A stretch of 10,192 nt of DNA from Candidatus Woesearchaeota archaeon (GTDB lineage: Archaea; Nanobdellota; Nanobdellia; Woesearchaeales; WJIZ01), in assembly GCA_018303575.1 (NCBI GenBank), contig JAGVXW010000053.1, forward strand, positions 1-10,192, given 5' to 3'. Positions 1-6,800 of this stretch are shown piece after piece (position 1 is the first letter of the stretch; every line of letters begins with the position of its first letter). Both the position numbers and the translations under genes were made by a program. Below the pieces are notes generated by a model, which saw nothing but the letters and a program-made list of their open reading frames with translations, was not told where the DNA came from and made no database searches.

Positions 1-914
1 GTGTGGTTGCCCTCCGTGAGGGTCGTGAGGTTGAGGGTCAGGTTCCAGTAGACGCTGCCGGAGTCACTGTCCACTCGCAGGGCCGAGTGAACAAAGGAGG
101 TGCTGGCGTTCGTGATGTTCAGGCGCACCGCGCTCACGTTGAGTGTGGCGTCAGTGGAATTGATGGAGATATTCAAGTGCGCCTGCCCGTTCGTGATGTT
201 CGTGTTGTTGACGGCGGGAGTGGTTGTGGCGACGTGCGGCGCCTGGGTGTCAACGACGAGGCTGTTGAGGACGCTGTTGCGCGTGTTGCCGGCGCGATCC
301 TGGCACGTGAAGTTTGCCGTATGGTTGCCCTGGCCAAGCGCCGTTGCTATGAGGCTGAACGAGGTGGCATTGGGAGCGCTGTGGTTCGAGATGAGTGCAA
401 CCTCATCGACATAGAGGGTGCAATTCGCGACCGTGGATAACGTGTCGTTGAAGCTGGCGCTGAATGTCGGCGTTGTTGTTGTGAAGTAACTATAGTTTGC
501 GGTGCTGACGGTAATAGTAGGCGCGGTATTGTCGATTCTGATGTTGGCGACAGAAGAGTTCGACACAGTGGTGCCGGAAGCGTTCGTGGCATTGACCGTC
601 AGGGTGTAGATGCCATCAGTAATAGTGGTCGTATCAAAATTGTTGGCGAACGTTGAATTCGTCCCGTTGGTGGATTCATTAAAAGGGGTAGCAACGGTAA
701 TATTTTTCATATAATCGCCGGTGATGTTGATGAAGTAATACACCGTCAAATTGGCGTTGTCATCAGTGGTGATATTCAGGTTGATCGTGCCGGAGATGTT
801 GGCGCCATCGGCAGGCGTCGGTCGGATCACGAGAATCGAGCTGAGGCCGAGCGCCATTGCGGTGAACAGAACAACACAAAGAACAGAAAGAAGCACTCTC
901 GACGAATTTCTCAA
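1..914 (-). CDS. Secreted surface protein with Ig-like repeats (5' part, continues past the left edge)
   Basis: An open minus-strand frame of 304 complete codons runs to the window edge without a stop. The chosen start is TTG at 914, because GAGGTG (926-921) lies six bases upstream and a TATA box lies at the right distance before it. Residues 1-25 form a signal peptide: a basic start (MRNSSR) followed by a hydrophobic stretch. The mature part is rich in Asn, Thr and Ser, with more than 25 N-x-S/T sequons by my count. It shows repeated Ig-like units at about 32-128, 131-222 and 226 onward. Unit ends resemble each other (NIRIDNTAPTITV, SLVVDTQAPHVA), as do internal strands (DGIYTLTVNATN, GQGNHTANFTCQDRAGN). 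Cys164 and Cys204 could form a disulfide. Such proteins are usually cell-surface or S-layer-associated and N-glycosylated. Ligand and full length are unknown. The reading frame is solid; the function is inferred from fold-like repeats only. Confidence 0.85.
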   Translation of the reverse strand, partial: MRNSSRVLLSVLCVVLFTAMALGLSSILVIRPTPADGANISGTINLNITTDDNANLTVYYFINITGDYMKNITVATPFNESTNGTNSTFANNFDTTTITDGIYTLTVNATNASGTTVSNSSVANIRIDNTAPTITVSTANYSYFTTTTPTFSASFNDTLSTVANCTLYVDEVALISNHSAPNATSFSLIATALGQGNHTANFTCQDRAGNTRNSVLNSLVVDTQAPHVATTTPAVNNTNITNGQAHLNISINSTDATLNVSAVRLNITNASTSFVHSALRVDSDSGSVYWNLTLNLTTLTEGNH

Positions 915-920
915 GGAACA

Positions 921-926
921 CACCTC
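921..926 (-). promoter_or_regulatory. Shine-Dalgarno GAGGTG that fixes the TTG start at 914
   Basis: GAGGTG on the minus strand matches the usual archaeal anti-SD of 16S rRNA and stands six bases before TTG at 914. The same bases include an in-frame GTG at 923, which lacks its own ribosome-binding site, so TTG is preferred. Confidence 0.7.
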
Positions 927-952
927 ATTTTCAGATTTTCTGGCATATGGTG

Positions 953-960
953 TATATAAA
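953..960 (-). promoter_or_regulatory. TATA box of the surface-protein gene
   Basis: The minus strand reads TTTATATA, preceded by a purine-rich stretch that could serve as BRE. A start about 26 bases downstream would fall near 930, giving a leader of roughly 16 bases that contains the GAGGTG site. Confidence 0.65.
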
Positions 961-1059
961 CTTTTCGCCGAATGATTTTCAGGATGTCACTATTTGGGAG
1001 AAGTCCCTCATGTTGGATACGGCATGTTATCGACGAGAATATTTAAGCAAATCAGAATG

Positions 1060-1069
1060 TTTTTATAAT
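1060..1069 (+). promoter_or_regulatory. Possible TATA box for the small plus-strand ORF
   Basis: TTTTTATAAT on the plus strand would place a transcript start near 1091, about 20 bases before ATG 1112. GGGGTG at 1101-1106, five bases before that ATG, would serve as ribosome-binding site. Both are consistent with a real short gene but are weak evidence on their own. Confidence 0.35.
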
Positions 1070-1111
1070 GGTTCATCTCAGAAAGACATAAGGTCTGGAA
1101 GGGGTGCCACC

Positions 1112-1213
1112 ATGCAATACCGGCAAGGGTACAACCGGAAGCTGGCGGGGGAGCTCTATGGGTGGGGAGCGGATGTTGTTCCAGGAGAGGAGCGGGAGAC
1201 TTTTGACGCCTGA
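1112..1213 (+). CDS. Possible small protein of 33 residues, perhaps frameshifted
   Basis: A short ORF begins MQYRQGYNRKLAGELYGWG and is preceded by GGGGTG and a TATA-like element, which is more than chance ORFs usually have. It ends at TGA 1211-1213. An overlapping frame shifted by one base (ATG 1158 to TGA 1239-1241, 27 codons) continues with ERSGRLLTPEELDRLEGD, which reads like the ordered end of a small acidic protein. The two may be halves of one gene broken by a single-base indel, or only the first may be real. It lies on the opposite strand to both neighbours and ends just before the permease stop. I do not recognise a family. It could also be non-coding. Confidence 0.3.
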   Translation: MQYRQGYNRKLAGELYGWGADVVPGEERETFDA

Positions 1214-1253
1214 GGAGCTCGACCGGCTGGAGGGGGATTGAGGAGCGCGGGGT

Positions 1254-2054
1254 TCACGCCGTGGACGCGCGCTTCCACATCACTCCCACCGCGCCCAGAT
1301 ACACCCAGTAGGAGAGTGCTTCAAGCAAGGAAGGGTTGCCGTTGTAGCCAAACAGCCCCTTCAGGAAGCTTCCAAGCACGCTGTTCTCGTTCACAACGCC
1401 ATTGATACTATAAAGAGGGGAAATCAAGGGATCCAGCACTTTGGCCTCTTCCAGCTCATGCACGCCATGCGCCACCAGACCGGCGGCGAAGAGAATCAAA
1501 AGGACAGAGCTGAACGTGAACAGCTTCTTGAGGTTGATCTTCCTGGATTCATAGAAAAACAGCCATCCCAGCCCAATAGCAACGGCAACTCCCAAGAGGC
1601 CTCCAATTAAGCTGAGACCGCTAGAATAGCGCACCGCATTGAGAAAGATGACCGTTTCCACGCCCTCCCTTAGTACAGCAATCATCGCGAGGAAAAAAAG
1701 GCCAAGATGGGAAAATATCGCATCTTTGGCCAGATGCGTGTCCACCTTGGAATGGATGTGCTCGGCGATCCTCCGCTGCCGCATCATCCAGAGGATCATC
1801 GTCGTGAGCAGGGCGACGCCGATGAGCATCGTGACGCCCTCGAACAGCGCCTCCGCCCGGCCTTCGAAGCCGCCAGCGAAGACGTTGAAGAGGATTGCAG
1901 TCAGCACGCTCAGGCCAAGGCCGAAAGCGACGCCCATCCAGACCGTCTTCTTGTACGATTCCTTGTCCGTGCGCTGAAGATAGGCCAGGATGATGCCGAT
2001 GACCAGGGAAGCCTCGAGCGTCTCCCTCGATGTGATCAGAAAGTTCTCGATCAT
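1254..2054 (-). CDS. FTR1/EfeU-family high-affinity iron permease
   Basis: This 266-residue integral membrane protein has the two hallmark REXXE motifs of the FTR1 family: RETLE at 10-14 in the first helix and REGVE at 129-133 in the fourth. Their glutamates handle iron during transport. Hydrophobic segments near 15-27, 39-60, 72-92, 115-138, 146-167, 180-197 and 247-262 give the seven helices typical of the family. A conserved-looking AHGVHELEEA lies at 195-204. The length matches prokaryotic EfeU/FTR1 permeases. Known members take ferric iron made by a partner oxidase at the outer face of the membrane. Here no EfeO or EfeB is seen, but a copper-binding exported protein lies immediately upstream on the same strand. 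The TATA box lies about 26 bases before ATG 2054, so the mRNA is probably leaderless, and a dyad overlaps the initiation region, suggesting metal-dependent control. Confidence 0.93.
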   Translation of the reverse strand: MIENFLITSRETLEASLVIGIILAYLQRTDKESYKKTVWMGVAFGLGLSVLTAILFNVFAGGFEGRAEALFEGVTMLIGVALLTTMILWMMRQRRIAEHIHSKVDTHLAKDAIFSHLGLFFLAMIAVLREGVETVIFLNAVRYSSGLSLIGGLLGVAVAIGLGWLFFYESRKINLKKLFTFSSVLLILFAAGLVAHGVHELEEAKVLDPLISPLYSINGVVNENSVLGSFLKGLFGYNGNPSLLEALSYWVYLGAVGVMWKRASTA

Positions 2055-2062
2055 CCCATGAG

Positions 2063-2076
2063 TTAACTATTGTTAA
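2063..2076. promoter_or_regulatory. Candidate operator dyad TTAAC-N4-GTTAA in the permease promoter
   Basis: TTAAC (2063-2067) and GTTAA (2072-2076) are perfect inverted repeats with a four-base spacer. They sit between the permease TATA box and its start codon, covering the initiation region. A dimeric repressor bound here would block transcription. An iron-responsive DtxR-type repressor is plausible for this gene but is inference. Confidence 0.35.
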
Positions 2077-2084
2077 TTTATAAA
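2077..2084 (-). promoter_or_regulatory. TATA box of the iron permease gene
   Basis: The minus strand reads TTTATAAA, centred about 26 bases before ATG 2054, so transcription should begin at or next to the start codon. No ribosome-binding site precedes the ATG, which agrees with a leaderless message. Confidence 0.7.
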
Positions 2085-2172
2085 GCTTGCGGAAGAAAGT
2101 TTCCAACAGCGGTTTCCATCGACGGAAAGAGGAGATATGAATTCCCTACTGAAAAATAATTTAGGTGGATAA

Positions 2173-2195
2173 CGAAAACTGTACAGCAGTTTTCG
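2173..2195. repeat. Perfect stem-loop, 9-bp arms, 5-base loop
   Basis: CGAAAACTG (2173-2181) and CAGTTTTCG (2187-2195) are exact reverse complements around a five-base loop. The structure lies downstream of the cupredoxin gene and upstream of the permease gene, three bases from a second perfect stem-loop. It may fold in the 3' tail of the cupredoxin mRNA or bind a protein as DNA. Confidence 0.65.
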
Positions 2196-2197
2196 GG

Positions 2198-2222
2198 ACT
2201 GAAAAAGCTTTACTTTTTCAGT
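2198..2222. repeat. Perfect stem-loop, 10-bp arms, 5-base loop
   Basis: ACTGAAAAAG (2198-2207) and CTTTTTCAGT (2213-2222) are exact reverse complements around the loop CTTTA. Part of the arm, ACTGAAAAA, recurs at 2148-2156. With the preceding stem-loop it forms a compact pair in the 219-base gap between the cupredoxin and permease genes. A role as RNA processing or stability element, attenuator or operator is open. Confidence 0.65.
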
Positions 2223-2248
2223 ACGTACCTCCGTAATCGCCGCACCTG

Positions 2249-2273
2249 AAAAAAATGAGATGACAAAAGAAAA
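2249..2273 (-). terminator. T-rich terminator after the cupredoxin gene
   Basis: Directly after the TAA stop, the minus strand carries several T-runs: TTTT, another TTTT, and a run of seven T at 2255-2249. Archaeal RNA polymerase terminates at such oligo-T tracts without needing a hairpin. Confidence 0.55.
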
Positions 2274-2678
2274 TTACTCAACGATGAACTGGCCCTTCAT
2301 GCCCTTGTGCCCTTCGCCACACTGCACGTTGCAGTAAAAGGTATATGAGCCCTTCTTGTCGGCGACGAACTCCACGTCCACGGTACTGCCGGGCGCCAGA
2401 TATTCGTTCACATCGAATTCCGCCAGCCTGAAGCCATGCGGCACGTCAACGCTCGTGATATGGAGCTTGACCGTGTCGCCTTCCTTGACCGTTATCGTTG
2501 AAGGTTCCCAGGTCCACGTCCTTGCCACAACGTCGAATTCCCTCACCTCCCCGGATGGAGCGCCGCCAACATCCATGTCTATGGCAACGCCCGGCGTATT
2601 GACCGTCACGTCAGCGTTGGATTGCGCAGTGCAACCGAGCGCAAAAATCGCCAGTACAAGCAAAGCTGCATATTTCAT
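2274..2678 (-). CDS. Exported single-domain CuA-type cupredoxin
   Basis: This 134-residue protein has an N-terminal export signal (MKYAALLVLAIFALGC) whose Cys16 could be a lipoprotein anchor. A cupredoxin fold follows at about 45-134. All side-chain ligands of a binuclear CuA centre are present: His81 in DVPHGF, then C-x3-C-x3-H-x2-M as Cys116, Cys120, His124 and Met127. This is the pattern of cytochrome oxidase subunit II, yet there is no N-terminal helical hairpin and no other oxidase subunit nearby. The conserved Glu between the two cysteines is Val118. The frame stays open upstream to 2891, but ATG 2678 is chosen because GGGGTGA and a TATA box precede it and the signal peptide begins there. 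Next to the iron permease, it may accept electrons during Fe(II) oxidation or carry copper to another site; both are inference. Confidence 0.9.
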   Translation of the reverse strand: MKYAALLVLAIFALGCTAQSNADVTVNTPGVAIDMDVGGAPSGEVREFDVVARTWTWEPSTITVKEGDTVKLHITSVDVPHGFRLAEFDVNEYLAPGSTVDVEFVADKKGSYTFYCNVQCGEGHKGMKGQFIVE

Positions 2679-2682
2679 GGTT

Positions 2683-2689
2683 TCACCCC
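2683..2689 (-). promoter_or_regulatory. Shine-Dalgarno GGGGTGA of the cupredoxin gene
   Basis: GGGGTGA lies four bases before ATG 2678 on the minus strand and supports this start over the longer upstream frame that would run through the divergent promoter and into nadA. Confidence 0.65.
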
Positions 2690-2708
2690 GCAGCCTTCCC
2701 ACAAGGGT

Positions 2709-2716
2709 AATATAAA
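2709..2716 (-). promoter_or_regulatory. TATA box of the cupredoxin gene
   Basis: The minus strand reads TTTATATT, about 35 bases before ATG 2678, giving a short leader that carries the ribosome-binding site. Confidence 0.65.
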
Positions 2717-2742
2717 TAGCTTGCGGCGAAAGAGCCCATACC

Positions 2743-2750
2743 TTATTATA
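2743..2750 (+). promoter_or_regulatory. TATA box of nadA
   Basis: TTATTATA is centred about 26 bases before ATG 2773. Transcription would start at the ATG, so nadA mRNA is probably leaderless. The box lies back to back with that of the cupredoxin gene in a 94-base divergent region. Confidence 0.6.
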
Positions 2751-2772
2751 GAACAGGCGCCTTTCAGGAACC

Positions 2773-3819
2773 ATGGGATTTTCAGAGCAGGAACAGCAGC
2801 ATGAGGCCGGAAGGCTCCATGAGAAGCTCAGCAAAGTAGGGTGGACTGTAGAGGATTGCAAGCTTATCGCTCCGATGACGCTTGAGATCAACCAGCTAAA
2901 GAGGCAGCAGAATGCCCTTATCTTGGCCCATTCTTATCAGACGCCCGACATCATGTATGGGGTAGCGGACGCAATCGGCGATTCCTACGGCTTGAGCGTG
3001 GAAGCTAAAAAGTCGCCTGCGAAGAAGATTATCTTTTGTTCCGTGCATTTCATGGGCGAGACCGCGAAGATCCTGAGCCCAGAAAAGGAGGTGCTTGTCC
3101 CGGCTGTCGCCGGATGCTCTCTCGCCGACTCCATCACAGCCGAGGATGTCAGAAAGCTGAGAAGGCAGCATCCCAAAGCTGGGGTGGTCTGCTACATCAA
3201 CACGAGCGCCGCGGTCAAGGCGGAATGCGACGCATGCTGCACCAGCTCGAACGCGCTGAAGATTATCGACGCCATGCCACAGGAAGAAATAATTTTCATC
3301 CCGGACAAGCTCATGGGCCAGAACCTCCAGCCACTGACAAAAAAGAAGCTCATCCTCGCCGACGGCCGGTGCATCGTCCATGAAGAGTTTACTCCGGAAA
3401 GCGTGAAGGCGATCCGCGCCCAATATCCTGGCATAAAAATCCTCGCCCATCCCGAATGCTCGCCCAGCGTCGTCAGCGAGGTGGACTTCATCGGCTCGAC
3501 CTCGCAGATTCTCGACTATGTCCACACATCAAAGGACAAGGATTTCATGCTCGTCACCGAGTGCGGAATAACCGACAGGGTCAATATCGAGAAGAGGGAC
3601 AAAAACATCTACGGTTCCTGTGTCCTGTGCCCCTACATGAAGAAAATCTCGCTGGCCGGAGTGCTCAAAGCGTTGAAGGATCCGACGGAACACCAGATTG
3701 TGAAAATTGATCCCTCTGTCATCAGAAAGGCCAGGGCCTGCATAGAAAACATGTTCGCGCTGGAGAAGAAATCCCAAAATCTCGGGCTCACAGCAAGGCA
3801 AATCCCGGCAGAATCCTAA
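2773..3819 (+). CDS. nadA: Quinolinate synthase NadA
   Basis: NadA condenses iminoaspartate with dihydroxyacetone phosphate to give quinolinate, the pyridine ring precursor of NAD. The 348-residue protein is of normal length. The three [4Fe-4S] ligands are visible: Cys115 in AGCSLADS, Cys200 in GRCIVHEEF and Cys286 in VLCPYM. Substrate-site motifs also fit: LAHSYQTPDI with His53, GDSYGLS, YINTSAAVKAECD, CCTSSNA, HPECSP with His226, and GSTSQI. A leading segment of about 35 residues precedes the core; ATG 2773 is kept because the TATA box lies at the leaderless distance from it. The gene diverges from the cupredoxin gene and converges on ileS, with the two stop codons overlapping. No nadB, nadC or aspartate dehydrogenase gene lies in the window. 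Confidence 0.97.
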   Translation: MGFSEQEQQHEAGRLHEKLSKVGWTVEDCKLIAPMTLEINQLKRQQNALILAHSYQTPDIMYGVADAIGDSYGLSVEAKKSPAKKIIFCSVHFMGETAKILSPEKEVLVPAVAGCSLADSITAEDVRKLRRQHPKAGVVCYINTSAAVKAECDACCTSSNALKIIDAMPQEEIIFIPDKLMGQNLQPLTKKKLILADGRCIVHEEFTPESVKAIRAQYPGIKILAHPECSPSVVSEVDFIGSTSQILDYVHTSKDKDFMLVTECGITDRVNIEKRDKNIYGSCVLCPYMKKISLAGVLKALKDPTEHQIVKIDPSVIRKARACIENMFALEKKSQNLGLTARQIPAES

Positions 3820-6800
3820 CGCTTCTCGAGCCAGATTTCCGCCGTATGCTCCTTCAAGGTCTCTTTCGCGTAATGCTCGGGTTTCTTCGGAGGGTCAGAT
3901 GTCAAAAGCTCAAGGGAGACGGCGCCGACTTTCTCCTTGATGATGCCCTGCCAGGAGAAGAGCAGTTTCGCGAGGTGTTCTGGAACCTTCAGGATCAGGG
4001 CGATATCATCTTTCCGCTCCAGTCCTGCCTTCTTCCTGAGCGCCTGGACGCGCCGGGTGACTTCGCGCGCATATCCTTCCGCCAGCAGGCGCTCGTCCAG
4101 ATCCGAATTGAGGTAGACAAAGCCCTGCCTGAACTGCGCCTCCACGAGATTTTGCGGGGAGACACGCTCGATCAGCAAGTGCTTGCGCTGCAATTCGATG
4201 AGTTCAGTTCCCAACTTTATCTTGTGCACCCCTTCTTTTTCAAGATGAGTCAGGATCGTGTCAGCGTGCTCCAGCGCGAGCTTGCTGATGATCTGCGGCG
4301 CTTTCTCGCCGAAGTCAGGCGCTAAAGACTTGAAATCCGTGCGGACAATGTTCTTGATGGCAGGCAATTTTGGCAGCACTTGGAGGCTTTTGACATGGGT
4401 CTGCGCGAGGATCATTTTCTCCGACTTCCGGATGCGCTCCGCGATCGCGGGATCCGCGCACACAACGATGGCCTCCTTGACCGGCCATCTCACCCCGCGC
4501 TGGATCTTCTCCCGTGCCGCGAGGATGGCCTGCATCACATCGCCGGCAGCAGCGAAGTCCTGCTCAAGTTCCGCGTCAATCAGGCTCTCGCTCACCTCAG
4601 GCCAGCCCAACAGATGCACGCTCTCTTCGGGGAGCTGGAACGCTGCCCTGAAATGCTGGTACATCTCCTCGGAAATGAAGGGCGCGATCGTGGCGAACAT
4701 GCGGAGGATGTCCCGGAGCGCCTGGTAGAGCGTGAACGCTACAATTTCCTTTTCTTCCTGGCTCCCAAGCGCCGCTTTGTCCCGGATGAGCTGGATATAC
4801 GTACGGGAGAGCTGCAGATAGAGCTCTTCAAGCAAGGCAGGCACCTCGTCGATCCTGAACTCATCGTATGCTTTCGTGACGCTCTTGATCGTGCTCTGTA
4901 GCCGGGACAGCAGGAAATTCTCCTCTGCCGAGAATTGCTTCAAGCGCGTCAGTTTCGCTGGATTGATATAATTCGTCTTGCAGAGCTCGAGCAGATACAC
5001 ATGAGTATTCCAAAGCACGGCCAGATTCTTGTGCTTGCCCTTGAGATCCTCAAAATTATAGTTGAGGTCGAGTCCGGGCTTGGCGCCTCCGATGGCGTAA
5101 TACCGGAAGGAATCCGCGCCCCACTTGTCTATCACCTCGTCAGGAGTGATGTAATTCCCCGCGCTTTTGGACATCTTCCTGCCGAGGGCATCCTGCACGA
5201 AGCCATGCATATAGACGTTCTTGAACGAGGGCTTGCCGATGGCGATCATGCTCGCCACCATGAGCAGGTTGAACCACCCCCTGATCTGGTCCTTGCCCTC
5301 AAGGATGAAGTCTGCCGGGAAGAGGTCCTCAAAATCTTTCTTTTTCTGAGGGTAATCGAGGCAATTCCAGGACGCCGAGCCGGCATCCACCCACACGTCG
5401 AGGATGTCCGGAACCCGCTTGTATGTTTTCCCCCATCTTTTTATTTCAACCTCGTCAAGAGTGGAGATGTGGAGGTCATCGAATTTCTGCCCTGACAGCT
5501 TCTCCAGCTCCTTCAGGGAGCCGATGACGATGATATCCTCAGGATCCTTCACATTCCTCCAGATGGGCAAGGGCGTGCCCCAGTAGCGCTGCTTCGAGAT
5601 GGAATTGTCCCGGAGATTAGAAAGCCAGCTGTCAAAAGCGTTGAACGCTGATTCAGGCACCCATTTGATGCCCCTATTCTCGGCGATCATCTTCTCCTTG
5701 AGGTCCTCCACCTTGAAGAACCATTGCTTCGTCGCGCGGAAGATGACCGGCTTATGATGCCTCCAATCATGCGGATATTCGTGCTCCACCTCATTCTGCG
5801 CCACAAGGCATCCTGATTGTTTGATGACATCGATGATTTTCAGGTCGTCCTGCTTGGCCCTGAATCCGGCAAACGGTCCCATGCTTTCTGGAAAATATCC
5901 TTTCTCGTCGATAGGATTGAACGGCGGCAGGCCGTTCGCGTGCCCAACTTCATAATCTTCCGGCCCGCAGCCGGGAGCGCAGTGGACAAGGCCTGAACCA
6001 GATGAGGTGTCAACATATTCCGTCGAAAGGACAACCGTGTGCGCTTTTTCCGATGCGCTATGGATAGGGGCAAAATGAGGCTTCAATTCCTCATAAAAAG
6101 GATGCTCGTATCTCCATCCCTCCATCTTTTCTCCCTTAAAAGTTTCCAGAATCGTGTATTGTTTGTCGACGACTCCCCCAAAGAAGACATTGGCAAGAGC
6201 GTTCGCCACGATCCACACTTCATCGCCGACCTTCGCTTTCACATAGTCTTCATCGGGGTTCACCATGACTGCAAGGTTCAAGGGAATAGTCCAGGGTGTT
6301 GTTGTCCAGATGATGAGGAACTCATCCTTGCCCTTGAGCTTGAACTTGAGGAAGATGCTCGGGTCAACAACCGTTTTGTATTCGAGCTCGTGCTTGGCGA
6401 GCGCGCTCTCGGACTCCATGTCCCAGGTCATCGTGCGCAACCCTTCATAGAGCCTTCCTTGCTCGTGCGCCCGCTTGATGAGCCACCATTCGCCTTCGAT
6501 GAATTCTTTTGAGATGCTCTGATAGGCGTTCTCGAAGTCCATCCAGACTCCGAGCCGGATGAAATCCCGGTTCATCAGCCGCATGTTCTCGACGCAGAGC
6601 TTCTTGCACTCTTCAATGAACTTTTCAACGCCGAAAGCCTCGATGTCCTCCTTCGTTTTCAGCCCGAGCTTCTTCTGCGCCGCGTTTTCCGTCGGCAGAC
6701 CGTGCATGTCGTAGCCGGCCCGGTCCCAGATGTCCGAGCCCCGCATGCGCTTGTACCTGATGAAGCAGTCCTTCAGCGCCTTGTTCCACGCCGTGCCGAT

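Larger units (their letters stand above)
915..1253. other. Intergenic stretch between surface-protein and permease genes
   Basis: This 339-base stretch holds the surface-protein promoter on the minus strand and, on the plus strand, a weak TATA-like sequence plus a small ORF at 1112-1213. I see no tRNA, no repeat array, and no T-run that would end the permease transcript coming from the right. The longer frame that opens at ATG 947 overlaps the opposite-strand promoter and is probably not translated over that part. Confidence 0.5.

Noticed and set aside
3..975. Plus-strand frames opposite the surface-protein gene
   Set aside because: The minus strand gives a continuous signal-peptide plus Ig-repeat protein with its own promoter; the plus frames are compositional shadows.
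947..1111. Extension of the small plus-strand ORF back to ATG 947
   Set aside because: It overlaps the opposite-strand TATA box and has no ribosome-binding site; ATG 1112 has GGGGTG in front.
1621..2106. Second minus-strand frame of 161 residues overlapping the permease
   Set aside because: It is an out-of-frame shadow with low-complexity Arg/His/Asp-rich sequence and crosses the permease promoter.
2679..2891. N-terminal extension of the cupredoxin frame up to 2891
   Set aside because: It would run through both divergent promoters and into nadA; the signal peptide, ribosome-binding site and TATA box all support ATG 2678.
3846..6512. Several plus-strand frames of 60-190 residues opposite ileS
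   Set aside because: They lie antisense to a complete, motif-rich synthetase and have no promoters, ribosome-binding sites or recognisable motifs.
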